Assembly: GCF_000764305.2 (NCBI RefSeq)
Contig: NW_025943988.1
Location: 930,001 to 994,000, forward strand
Origin: Hyalella azteca
Taxonomy: Eukaryota > Arthropoda > Malacostraca > Amphipoda > Hyalellidae
Reading direction: 5' to 3'
DNA length: 64,000 nt
Both the position numbers and the translations under genes were made by a program. Shown in pieces: positions 37,201 to 47,800 of the stretch. The notes under the pieces were generated by a model. The model was not told the origin of the DNA and searched no databases. It saw only the letters and a program-made list of their open reading frames with translations. Every line of letters starts with the position of its first letter. Within the stretch, counting starts at the first letter, position 1.

Positions 37201-37647
37201 AAGATCTAACAATGGAGCTAATGCCTGTTTCTACCTATTAACATTTCTAGTCACCATATTCGCCATGATATTATCATCTCAAAATTTCTCAGCGTGCGGG
37301 ACAGCCAGCTGTAAAACTTGCCCTACGCAGTCAATTTCTATCGTTCATTTTTTGTAGATGTGCACGCTTGCTTTGCACTAGCCTAATATTTGAGATTTGG
37401 TTTCCACCAATCGAGGAATTTAGCACAGTATTCCTTTTACCAGATTATGATGAGGTAATTTAACAACATTAATTTGACTATTTTTTTTGCAGTGATCGAC
37501 TCTCTAGTGCAGCTAGTGAACGAGCCTGAACCCGAGCACCCTCTCCGCGCCGACTTGGCAGAAGAGTACACCAAAGATCGCAAGAAATTCATCAAAAATG
37601 CTGAAGAATTCACCAAAAAGAACTCGGAGAAGAGGCCAGCCGATTAG
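25263..37647 (+). CDS. UBE2L3: Ubiquitin-conjugating enzyme E2 L3 (UbcH7-type), complete, 4 exons, 154 aa
   Basis: CDS join: 25263-25289, 35409-35504, 36769-36955, 37493-37647 (465 nt). The 154 codons equal the length of human UBE2L3. The enzyme accepts ubiquitin from E1 on its catalytic cysteine and passes it to HECT and RBR E3 ligases, in cytosol and nucleus. Visible landmarks sit at the human positions: Phe63 in YPFKPP (E3 contact), HPN at 76-78, catalytic Cys86 in QVCLP, Pro88 and His119. Pro88 and His119 replace the acidic residues of other E2s and restrict UbcH7 to cysteine-transfer E3s. Splice phases are 0, 0 and 1, all GT-AG. Intron 1 is 10.1 kb and TE-filled. A tiny first exon encodes MAATRRLQK. 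The gene converges on SEC16. Confidence in identity is very high. Confidence 0.97.
26038..27653. mobile_element. TA-flanked transposon family A, copy 2 (1,616 bp, carries an extra segment)
   Basis: The ends are GGGTAAACGCGGTATATTCC and its inverse, with TA at 26036-26037 and 27654-27655. Compared with copy 1 it carries about 650 bp of extra sequence near 26,100-26,740. That segment includes a perfect hairpin and the dispersed coding-like remnant. The rest matches the common internal sequence (for example GGTTTGAGACTTTTAAAT). It lies in UBE2L3 intron 1. No transposase is seen. Confidence 0.85.
26275..26331. repeat. Perfect hairpin, 22-bp arms, 13-nt loop
   Basis: The arms are 26275-26296 and 26310-26331 (AAAGAAGACGAAAATGTTAC and two further bases, then the exact inverse). 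The loop sequence GTTGCACTGCAAT is itself part of a longer near-duplicate (CCGTTGCACTGCAATGGGTAA) at 26,256-26,276. Confidence 0.85.
28433..29395. mobile_element. TA-flanked transposon family B, near-complete copy (963 bp)
   Basis: The left end is TACCATAAAATGGGGTAACT. The right end is ACCCAATTTTACGGTA with a duplicated GGTCTAAGTTACCCC block. The outer TA may be the target-site duplication. A long inner inverted repeat (AACTCCTGGTTATGGTGCAT at about 28,680 against its inverse near 29,095-29,120) gives a fold-back structure. No ORF; non-autonomous. Confidence 0.8.
30111..31115 (-). mobile_element. Probable solo LTR
   Basis: It interrupts the family A element and is flanked by the 4-bp duplication GCGT (30107-30110 and 31116-31119). 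Read on the minus strand it starts TGTTAAAATT and ends CCAAAATTCAATA. A polyadenylation signal (CCACAATAAAAG) lies about 60 bp before the end, like the R-U5 region of an LTR. It has no internal ORF. The unusual terminal AATA makes the exact edge uncertain. Confidence 0.5.
31166..31919 (+). mobile_element. Penelope-like element, 3' fragment with GIY-YIG domain, inverted ends
   Basis: A 13-bp duplication TTAATAGAGTTTA flanks it (31153-31165, 31920-31932). The plus-strand frame through 31,691 encodes CAxC then [16 protein letters not shown] and further conserved C-terminal residues, ending EIVNR. This is the GIY-YIG endonuclease found at the C-terminus of Penelope-like reverse transcriptases. 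The left 200 bp are an inverted copy of the 3' flank (31,680-31,880). An N at 31366 sits at the junction. The reverse transcriptase is absent. Confidence 0.85.
32574..33349. mobile_element. TA-flanked transposon family C, sibling copy (776 bp)
   Basis: The ends are TACCGTCAACCGGGGCTACT and the inverse AGCCCCGGTTGACGGTA. Its right half (33,170-33,330) is an inverted match to the outer element's left half (32,225-32,345), so both belong to one family. It also holds three to four 20-bp units ATATGGTAATATCGCATCAA near 32,905-32,985. Confidence 0.8.
32599..32658. repeat. Tandem TTGCCGTATTAAAAAGAAATA, about 3 copies
   Basis: Short direct repeat inside the sibling family C element. Confidence 0.75.
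33959..35408. other. Remainder of UBE2L3 intron 1, no other gene seen
   Basis: It contains a weak relative (34,128-34,230, minus frame [19 protein letters not shown]) of the remnants at 20.3 and 26.6 kb. The rest is unremarkable AT-rich intron ending in the exon 2 acceptor. Confidence 0.5.
35409..35504 (+). CDS. UBE2L3: UBE2L3 exon 2
   Basis: The acceptor is TTCTGTGCAG|GAG and the donor is GTGCCT|GTTAGT, both phase 0. It encodes [13 protein letters not shown] and then IQVDENN...WQGLIVP, the first helix and first strands of the E2 fold. Confidence 0.96.
36769..36955 (+). CDS. UBE2L3: UBE2L3 exon 3 (catalytic core)
   Basis: The acceptor is TTTCTTATAG|GAA in phase 0. The donor is GATCAAG|GTAGCA in phase 1. 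It holds [21 protein letters not shown] and catalytic Cys86, followed by [14 protein letters not shown]. Confidence 0.97.
37493..37647 (+). CDS. UBE2L3: UBE2L3 exon 4 (C-terminus)
   Basis: The acceptor TTTTTTTTGCAG|TG completes Val104. The exon encodes the C-terminal helices ([21 protein letters not shown]) and ends EKRPAD then TAG at 37645-37647. Confidence 0.97.
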
Positions 37648-37783
37648 GGTTTTTGTAGAAATTCGTTAGGCCTTAGCAAACAATTACTGGGATCATCTGT
37701 GACAGTTGACGATACTGTCCGTCTCGTAGCTTTATCATAAAAGGAACTTGTTTAGTTAGGATTATTGAACTCAAATTTATATC

Positions 37784-37789
37784 AATAAA
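37784..37789 (+). terminator. UBE2L3: Polyadenylation signal for UBE2L3
   Basis: AATAAA lies 137 bp after the stop codon with a GT/T-rich stretch just downstream. It is the first canonical signal after the stop. Confidence 0.7.
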
Positions 37790-40700
37790 GCGTTACGCTT
37801 TATTCTTGTACATTCATGATTAATTGACAACCGAAAATACCGAGGTTATTTTTGTTCAAGTGCACCAGGGATATTAGTAGTTTATGCATCTTATAATTGA
37901 CAATCTAGTTTTTTTCGTAAAAACTTCAAAATAACGTTTGAACTTAGGCGCTAATTTTTTTTTTTTTATAAACATGCAAAAGTGTTTATTTTCAACAATG
38001 CCATGCGGTAGGTTGCAAATAACTACTGCAAGTCCTGGAGCTCTCAGGAAACTCAAAATGTTCACAGCAACAAGGTCTGCCAGATTTCCCTGCTTTGTAA
38101 GAGTTATGCCTCGAAGGCGGCAGGCAATTCGACTCAAATGAACACCTCCTCGCCAGCGCTGCTCGTTGGATGAAGCTGTGCACCAACAGTGATCTGCAGG
38201 CAATTTCTATTTTACGTGGTGATGTAACTCCGCGAGTAGTCGGCTACCTTGATGCGAGGCAGTCAGTCGCTTCCGGTACAGAGTTTGAATAGCATATTTG
38301 TGACGATGGCAGGAAGCAGAGTGCCGTTTCCTAATCCTTCTCGGTTATTAATTTTGTTATTTTGCTTCGAATGTGTGCGTCGAGTGTCTTTGTACTAAAG
38401 AATTTGCAGTTTCTTTGGCACTTATTTTTGCTTGCGGTGTCAACCCGGCAAATAGTGCTTCCGATTGCTGTGGTTAACTTATTTAGCTCCCAACACTTGT
38501 GGCCAGCTCGAACGTCGCCTTTGAGGACATGTTTGATCAAGTATATAGACATTATTGACGGCAGGACATTATTCTTTGACTACTCATTGCTTGTTTTATT
38601 TATGTGATCGTACCGAGGAAACTTTACGACACGAGACTTAGCTTACAGATTCGTACTTCACCTAGTTTGCTTTCGCGTTTATTATGCTCGTTCATTATCT
38701 TCGCATTCTGGAAATAATCTCTTGTGCATTTTGACCGTCCACGGTAGCATCCATCCCCACATTTGTTTGAAAAAAAAATTTGTAACCACCGTGCCAGTGC
38801 TCTCGATCCACCATGATGCTAAGTGTAGTCATTAGCATTCATTTAATGAATAAGTGTAAATCATATTATTTGCTAGTTCTATAAATACCATCAAGTGGAC
38901 TTCTATCTGTACAATAACGTATCTTGGGATATGTTACGAATTTTAAAATTGATTACGTTGAGATCATTTTCTTTTACCCCGCCGACCTCAACAACTGAGA
39001 ACCAATATTACTTAGTCCGTTCAAATGCCAGCTCGCGCCAGTGTATACATTGAATTGAACTCTGCCCCGCTCGTCCGCAAGTGTTCGATTTGAAACCCTA
39101 CATTTCCCGCTCACGTAATTACCGTTGTCCTCTGCATATGATTTATAAAGCAACTAGTGAAAATGAAATCATGTTTTCATATAAATCCTGTTTTATTTTT
39201 TTCTCCTCGTCAAATTTACAGAGTAATACTAGATCATACAGAACAACCAGAGAAGGAAAAGAAACGTGAAAGGTTGGAGGCCAAGTACGAGCTATGAATT
39301 ACGGGTTAGCAAATCATTGTCCAGGTGTTGCGCACAGTCCATGCTAATCGCACTCGTTCATTACGAATGCATTCTTCGTGGAATAAACTTCACGATTAAA
39401 GAGTTTTCAGCACCTGGTCACAAGCAACAGTTGGACAACCATTTCTGATACAACGGCGAGTTAACCAAGTTACACCGTTCGCCCCACAATGTACCGCGAC
39501 ATGCGCTCTGCTAAGGGCGCACGTCACCCAATTTCGTACTTCGTTGCCAAATTGTCACGTGATTTTAAGTGCTAATCTCTCTCCCAGAAAATACAAATTT
39601 GCCAAATAATCCTTAGCATGAAATAGACACAGCCGTAAAATGAAATAGAAACAGAGTATAGACACAGTCGTAAAATTCAAATCCGCTCGAATAAATCAGG
39701 CTACTTGTGATTCAGCAAAGAAAAAAAAATGAACTATTTCTTGAAGCCTGCATAGTGAGACCTAATAATAAGGAACCTTAACATCCATTATGCAGTGAAT
39801 ATATTGCACAGTGATCAAGTTCTTTTTGCATTGAGCTCGAGGGCTGCCATTAAAAAGAAAAATTAACCAAATTACTGCATCAAAAGTAAGAGCAAGTGTA
39901 TAGATCACCATTTTTATTAATTTATTTATTCGTCCTAACCCAATTTGGCCCGACGAAAGAACAAATCAGCGCTACGAGCAGAAAGTGTGTCACTGTTTAG
40001 GCAATATGACCCATTCCCTTTTATCTGCACCCATTTCTGAGTGCAGATAAAAGGAAGTAATATAAATCGCGTAGGGAAATGACATTAGACAGGGAGACAA
40101 GTCGATAAGGTGTATCTCAAGCCATCATAAGAGGCAACCTGTATAGAAAATAGGAAGATTTAATACAAGAGGGAAGAACAAAGCTTCATGACGGTGAGGT
40201 GAGGCTCTACTATTCCTTCTGGCTGCCCTTCACTCGCATGTTGGACAAAAAAAAAGTAAATAACATGCAGGTAAATGATCACGATAAAAATATTTGAATT
40301 AAATATGAAACTCGCCAACTACCAGATAATAATAAGAAAATCTACAACTGAATGAACACGGCCAAGAAATATTTAAACCCAAGGATACACCAATAGAGAT
40401 ACACTTTAGCTCATAGATACACACATCTTAATAAGCTACAGGCCAAAGAAATACAAAACAAAACCACAACTCCAAGAACAACAGTGAAATATACAAAGCT
40501 AAAAGATATAACAAAATAAAATAACTTTCTAAATTAGCATCAGCGCATATTTGTAAATGATACGCTTATAAGAGTAAACCATGTGACGAAATTACGAGAC
40601 CCGAGCAGCAGACGCAATGAGCTCGAGAAGCTTCCTTCAGTCCACACTGACAATAGAACTAAGAAAAGGTTATACGTATTCAATTTTATTGCAGAAAACA

Positions 40701-41680
40701 CTAATTTAAAAATAACCATGGCAAAAATTCAATGAAATAAACATGATGTAAATGAATGATGAATAAATATGTATTCATCGTCATGGTTAGCGCTTCATCC
40801 GGCAACCAAGATATTTGAATCCGATTACACGTTCAGCTGAAATTCTTTAGACCACGACTAATAAACAACAATTTGCATAAAAAACTTGTAACTTAACTCC
40901 AACTTCCCAATATTTTACAAAAAAAAAACGGGCTATTTAAATAATTTATTTACTAATACGGAGCGCTTCTTGATTATTCAGAATGCATTAATCATGTCTA
41001 TCCCGCAAATGGAAGACGCTGGCAAGTCACGTCCAAAATAACATGATAACCAACAATGATACTTGAACTATTTGTAGCCAAAGGCTGAAATATATTGATG
41101 GAAGCATAGCAGCTGTCATGAAATTATATGCATGCATAATGTAAGTCTTCTTTCAATTCAAAATTGTCAAACCAATATATATTGAGACCTATTAAAACTA
41201 GCCTTGTAGCTGGATGCAGGATTATTCTCGACGGAATTGGGAGCGAATAGTCCGCGCGTCTTCCGCTCAACATCCTGTAGAGTACTACACATGATAAAAT
41301 TCCTATGAAAAAATCCTTAACTCTTTTGACTCCCATTAAGGTTTTAATAATATGCATATATTTATACAAAAACTAGTGCATTTGCTAGAGGAGCATAAAT
41401 TCTACTAGTGGAAATCAAATTTACGGTTCGTTGCACACTACTGACGTGTGCGAAGGCCACGTCGGTAGCACTCGTTTGCACTACAGAGGAAGCAAGTATT
41501 CGTACAGGAAGAAGCACATTGCTCAAGAATTTGTGAATGAAACGAGGCTTTGAGAAACGAGATTTGGTGGGGAGAAGCTCGTCGTCCTTCGAATGCTGGC
41601 ACAAGTATTCATTACATAACGATGCGGGACATGTAATATATCGCACAATGTTGATATCTAGTGGCTAAGATGCACATTAA
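37790..41680. other. Intergenic between convergent UBE2L3 and SEC16
   Basis: No conserved coding segment was recognised. The side near 41.6 kb probably includes the SEC16 3' UTR; the open frame at 41,362-41,646 is read as untranslated sequence. A hairpin lies near 40.0 kb. Confidence 0.55.
40017..40054. repeat. Short perfect hairpin, 14-bp arms, 10-nt loop
   Basis: The arms are CCTTTTATCTGCAC and GTGCAGATAAAAGG, extended outward with a bulge (TTCC/GAA). It could be a small MITE core or an RNA hairpin, but the loop and arm lengths are short for a microRNA precursor. Confidence 0.55.
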
Positions 41681-41851
41681 TCAGGCTCTTGGTGGAGGGG
41701 GCGCAGCGCCCCCCGCTGGAAAAGCCCTCCTCTGTGGGCCGCCACCTCTTCCTCTACGGGGGTTGGTTGGAGCGGTCCTGCTGGTGTTGAGTTGTTGAAA
41801 CTGAGCAGGGTTGAAAAACATCGGAGCTCCACCGGCTGTTGAAGATTCGTC
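41681..41851 (-). CDS. SEC16: SEC16 exon o (C-terminus)
   Basis: The acceptor is ATACTTTCAG|GAC (phase 0). It encodes MFFNPAQFQQLNTSRT, then an RRGRGGG arginine/glycine patch and a Pro-rich end, stopping with TGA (41681-41683). Confidence 0.87.
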   Translation of the reverse strand, partial: DESSTAGGAPMFFNPAQFQQLNTSRTAPTNPRRGRGGGPQRRAFPAGGAAPPPPRA

Positions 41852-44800
41852 CTGAAAGTATACATGCGAACATCGCATTAGTTGGAGACACCAAGCGGGG
41901 CGAGAGGTCAGGCCTACCGCACCTGCGACAGCAATGGAATATGACATCAGAATGCGACAAAATTGGTGAAATATTCAAACATGAATCTAAGTAGATGTTT
42001 TCAAACGCGTGTGCAATATCGTACGAAATCGTACAATGGAAATGTTGTATGATCATTACTAATCTTTTCATAGGTAAACGTGAATCATATTGAACATAAT
42101 AATATTTTCCTACGTAATTCTCGTTCATCACGTCTTGATTTTTTGGATTGCAAGGGGCGGTTAAGAGTGGGCAAAAACAGGCTGATGAAGATCCATGCAA
42201 AATGTTCTACTGCGTGCATCAAGATACGATACTAGTCTTGTTGATTGCTTTCTCGAGCAGAGGACGGGCAGAAGAGTTGATACAAAGAAACAGAAGCTAA
42301 CTAAACTCTCACAAATACTGCGGTAGAAACTCAACGGAAGAGGAATGGTAAGTAGCCCCCGTACAAGTATATTCTACAAGCATCATAGAAAAAAGTACAA
42401 CATTCCCGATGCTCGCTCATCAAAATAAATTTAGGCTTATGATAAATCCTGCGCTCACGGCCCAACATCAGGTGTTGTGCGCTCGTAAGGCCAGCTGAGC
42501 AGCACTAACGTGAGGTGTTGTGCGCTCATAAGGCCAGCTGAGCAGCACTAACGTGAGGTGTTGTGCGCTCATAAGGCCAGCTGAGCAGCACTAAAGTGAG
42601 GTGTTGTGCGCTTATAAGGCCAGCTGAGCAGCACTAACGTCAGGTGTTGTGCGCTCATAAGGCCAGCTGAGCAGCACTAACGTCAGGTGTTGTGCGCTAA
42701 GCCCTTGAGTACCTCTTTGGCGGGATCATCGGCATCGTCGAGGTCTATGGAGGAGCTGTCTAAGCGCGTCCTGCCTCCCGCTGGGGGGTTTGCGGCGACC
42801 TGTGAACAAGGGGCGGCTCACCCACGCGTTTTATCCTCACAAAAGAAACTTTCTTAAAGGAAAACTCAAGCGTTCGATGGAAACTAACGGGATTTTCATA
42901 GGAAAAGATCTAGCTTAGCTGAAGCAGTATGTATACTCCCTCAGAAAGATTTTTGAATAGTCTAAGAAAAAATTTTGCTAACTAAAATATTTATTAAGGT
43001 TAATCTAATGAAGATAAGGGAAAGAAAAAGACGTAATTCATGGAGCAACATGAATTCACTAATAAAAAAGTCGGTAGAAAAATCGATAAAATGGAAAATT
43101 GCTACATACCAGCCAAAAGTTCATAATACCTTCTCCGATAGCAGCAGACAAAGACGATGGACAAGCAGGACAACTGCAATTATACATGTCCACGTGAAGT
43201 AAAGAATTGGAAGAAACTGAAACATCACTTGTAGTCTCAATAAGAAAGCAAGCGAGCATAAAACACTGATACCTAAATCCCATAGGAGAAAATCCAGTTT
43301 AGGCTTTTTCTTGCCGCTCACGGTGATAAGTTAACGTAACTAGTAAACTAATTTTAACGGTAGTAGGTACGAACCTTAAATGTTTAAAATCTTTCTAAAA
43401 CAGAAATACCATCAAGCGAGCTGGATGAAATCGAGCACTGGTAAAAACCACCGCACCAGTAACTACTGGACAACGAAGTACAGCACCAAAAACTACTGGA
43501 CAACGAAGTACAGCACCAGTAACTACTGGACAACGAAGTACAGCACCAGTAACTACTGGACAACAAAGTACAGCACCAGTAACTACTGGACAACGAAGTA
43601 CAGCAGCAATGACCTCTAGAACCACAAAAAAATAGAATACAAGCTCGAATTCCTGGAAGAACTACTTTAGGATACGTTAGCATGCAAATGAATGTAAGTT
43701 ATGCAACAGGCATTTTAACGTAGGGGCATATTGTAGGATTTTTTTTTACTTTGTAGGTATCTTAAGAGGTGATCACATCGGGAATAAAGTTTTAAATATC
43801 TAAACAAATATATACACAATGTAATTGGCTTGATCCACTTCATGTACCATGACATTATTGGCCGACAACGCTTAAACACTGGCGAGTGGGGAACACGACA
43901 CACATTGTGGGGATGCGAGACTGCTATGCGCAAATGAAAATAAGAAACATAAATAAGATAAAAATAAGCGCATAAGAAGAGATTAAAGAAATGAATTAAA
44001 AACGTAACAATGAATCAAAACACGGATCGAGAAGCTCGTGTGCAGGAAGGTTAGGAGCGACAACTTGTGTCTGTACTATGAACACGAGGAGCAGTTAGTA
44101 ACATCCAGGCAAGGTGCGAACAATTTGCGACTTGAGTTTAGGTGTTAGGTTAGTCGTAAAGAGATTCAAAGGCAAGGCTGCGAGTAATTGAGAATTACAA
44201 CAAATATAATAGATGAAGGTGGCACTATAGAAGATGAAACGTGAGCTTCAATTTGGTCTTAAATTACCTGGTGAGGAGCTGCCAGAGGCTGCTGTTGCTG
44301 GGGAGGCATCATTTGCTGCTGTTGTGCAGGCATCATTTGCTGCTCTGGAGGCATCATTTGTGGCTGTTGCTGTGGCATCAGTTGTGGCTGTTGCTGAGGC
44401 ATCATTTGCTGTTGCTGTGGCATCATTTGTGGCTGTTGCTGAGGCATCATTTGCTGCGGATGCTGAGGCATCATTTGCAGCTGTTGCGGAGGCATCATTT
44501 GCTGCAGATGCTGAGGCATCTGAGGAGCAGTCATCTGTTGCTGAGGCACGGGTTGCTGCTGCTGAGGCAGCAGAGGAGGCGCCATTGTACTGACAGGCTT
44601 GATGCGATCTTTTTCATCCAAGGGGTTCACGTAGCGAGATCCTGCGCACGTAGGAAAGACTTAGTCCTACATTCTCGTTATCAACACGCAGGATAATTCT
44701 ACGCTCATGATGTACACGCTAAACCAGATTTATTCTATACAGCACTTGAGTACCAGAAATATATCATAGTCAAGCTCTGTCTATACCTATACCTCGTGCC

Positions 44801-47800
44801 GTACGCTACATCAAATATATTGTATAACAGCACTTATTGTATACATCACTTGTGTACCAGGAATACGTATATCATTGTCGCGCTCTATCTATACATATAC
44901 CTCGTGCAGCACGCTACACATGTGTCGCGTTTATGTATAACCAACTCATATAACATAAATACATCATAGTCCCTGTGGTAATACATACGTCGGGGCCCCG
45001 CCCTGTTAGCGGTGAGGGGCAGGGAGGAGGCGGAGGCCATGGGGGGCGGGGGAGGAGGGGCGTCGTTGTCATCGCTGCCGTCCGTGTTGACCCAACGCTT
45101 GCGCTCCTCGTCCCATACGATCTGCCGTGTACACGTCATTAATACGGGATCTGACGTGTACATGTCATTAATACGGGAGGTGACGTGTACATGTCATTAA
45201 TACGGGATGTGACTTGTACACGTCATTAATACGGGATGTGACGTGTACATGTCATTAATACGGGATGTGACGTGTACGCGTCATTGATACGGGATATGAC
45301 GTGTACACGTCATTAATACGGGATGTGAAGTGTACACGTCATTGATACGGGATGTGACGTGTACACGTCATTAATACGGGATGTGACGTGTACACGTCAT
45401 TAATACGTGATGTGACGTGTAAACGTCATTAATACGTGATGTGACGTGTACACGTCATTAATACGTGATGTGACGTGTACACGTCATTAATACGTGATGT
45501 GACGTGTATTACGGGATATGACGTGTACACGTCATTAATACGGGATGTGACGTGTACACGTCATTGATACGTGATGTGACGTGTACACGTCATTGATACG
45601 GGATGTGAAGTGTACACGTCATTAATACGGGATGTGAAGTGTACACGTCATTGATACGGGATGTGACGTGTACACGTCATTAATATGTGATGTGACGTGT
45701 ACACGTCATTAATACGTGATGTGACGTGTACATGTCATTAATACGGGATGTGATGTGTACGTGTCATTAATACGGGATCTGACGTGTACGTGTCATTAAT
45801 ACGGGATCTGACGTGTACACGTCATTAATACGGGATCTGACGTGTACACGTCATTAATACGGGAGGTGACGTGTACATGTCATTAATACGGGGTGTGACG
45901 TGTACATGTCATTAATACGGGATGTGACGTGTACACGTCATTAATACGGGATGTGACGTGTACACGTCTTTAATGCGGGATGTGACGTGTACACCTCATT
46001 AAATGTGACGTGTACACGTCACTAGCAGGCTAATCCATTAAACATTCCATCAACAATCCTCCATTATGTCTTCCATTGAATTAATAACCTCAATGAAGCT
46101 TTATGAAGATCAGCGAGGCTATCCAAATTCAAGCCTTCATCTCTGAGTTCACGAACGTTCAGCGTGAACGACGGAGTGCAACATGGAGCAATCGTTGATA
46201 ACTGATTATTATTGATTTTAATGGCTGGCACAGCACGGCACAGCGTAGCACTACACAACACACCACAGCACTACACAGTACAGCACAGCACTGCCCACCA
46301 GAGCACAGCACAGCACAGCACTGCCCACCAGAGCACAGCACAGCACTGCCCACCAGAGCACAGCACAGCACTACACAACACAGCACCTACACACCACAGC
46401 ACAATACAGCACAGCTCAGCAGAGCAGAGTACACTACTAAACCACCATGCACAGCACAGCATAGCACTACACACCACAGCCCAGCACACTACAACACTAC
46501 TCACAGAAGGGTTCTTATCATCAGGCAGCTTGGCCTGGTTGTTCTTCCATGTAAAGATACGCGCCAGGAAGCCCTTCTTGTCGCCGCCCTCTGTCGCCTT
46601 GTTGCCGTTGTCATCATCCTTGCTTTTGTTGTTACCTTCGTTGTTGTTGTTGCTAGACGACGTGCTCGCTGGCTCCAGCGTCTGTAATGCCCGAAGACTT
46701 TTTTAACCTTCATAAACATATTCTATAGAAAATAGAATAAATATGGAATAAAAAATATATAAAAAATACTAGTACCAAGATATATAATGGGAAATTTATT
46801 CATCATCACGCTCAAGACAGACCGTGAAAACCTATTTCGTAATAACGTAGCACCGTTCGTAATTAGCGAATGGTGGGTACCGAATATGTACGCTTTTCAA
46901 AATCGAGGATACTCTATTACCATTTTCTCAGAAAATTTATGCATTTTTCAAGAAGCTATAAATTAAGAGTCTCTTCTAGTTATTGTAATATATACTCAAA
47001 ATGCACGAAAAAATTTCGCGATCTAGAGATAAGCGTTCATCATGTATGATAATGAGGCCTGTTTATTCTTAAAAATCTATGATAACACGAAGCAAGCTGG
47101 TCAAATTCAGAGTTCGATAGCTACACTTTGTATTGTAAACTGTAGGAATAGCTGTAAGAAAATATGAAATAATATACGTATGGATTAACGTAAGTAGTAG
47201 TTCAAGTAGAGAAGTAGAAAAGAAAGAATACAAATGTAATGGTGTAAACGTCTCTGCTGTACACTGCACGCGCGATAATGAAGAGCTAGTTAAGCAACTT
47301 CGCGCACGCTAGCCGTTTGCGCTCATGTTGATGGTAAAGACAATGTGCCTAGCAAACATCGCCGCTGTTGCTGCTGCCTTCAAACTTATTCCGAAAATAT
47401 TAGAAAAATTCAACCAGTAAAAATTTCGAAAATAAGGCAAAAAAGCACGATAAATAAAGACAACAGTAGGGATCAATACAAGATTATGTGTCCACATGGC
47501 ATCATAGGCGCATAGATCTACAATGAGGACTAGTCTACAACATGCACACGAGATACAGATGCCGGTCACATAAAAAACGGTGAATCAGAGCCTTAAGGGC
47601 CCCTCAGGTAACAAATACCCAGAGTTCATTTAGGGACACTATTCAAGGCCATGCTGGAAGCACCACCTTTGACGTCTACCAAGCGCCGCTCACTAGCGAT
47701 ACCAAGAAATAAACTGAGCTTCCAGGACTCGAACCCACGGCTAGCTCTTCTCATCTCGGTGCAGCTACCACTGCGCTACTGTGGACATGCCGGTTACATG

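Noticed and set aside
40017..40054. microRNA precursor
   Set aside because: The arms are only 14 bp and the loop 10 nt, shorter than a typical pre-miRNA. Kept as a hairpin only.
41362..41646. 94-codon minus-strand frame just past the SEC16 stop
   Set aside because: No acceptor, no similarity, no phase partner. Probably SEC16 3' UTR or chance.
43384..43683. Open frames on both strands (NYWTTKYSTS and SSSYWCCTSL)
   Set aside because: A 30-bp tandem repeat is a multiple of three, so all frames without a stop stay open. No splice sites in phase with SEC16.
45126..46020. CRISPR-like array
   Set aside because: Regular 29-bp periodicity but no unique spacers. Units are contiguous, and it lies in a eukaryotic intron, so it is a minisatellite.
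46159..46706. His/Thr/Gln- and Cys/Val/Leu-rich frames
   Set aside because: Translation of the CAGCAC-type simple repeat. Only 46,505-46,681 on the minus strand is supported as an exon.
47721..47784. tRNA gene
   Set aside because: Box A and B are present, but the T stem and D stem do not pair properly, and about 140 bp of SINE body follows.
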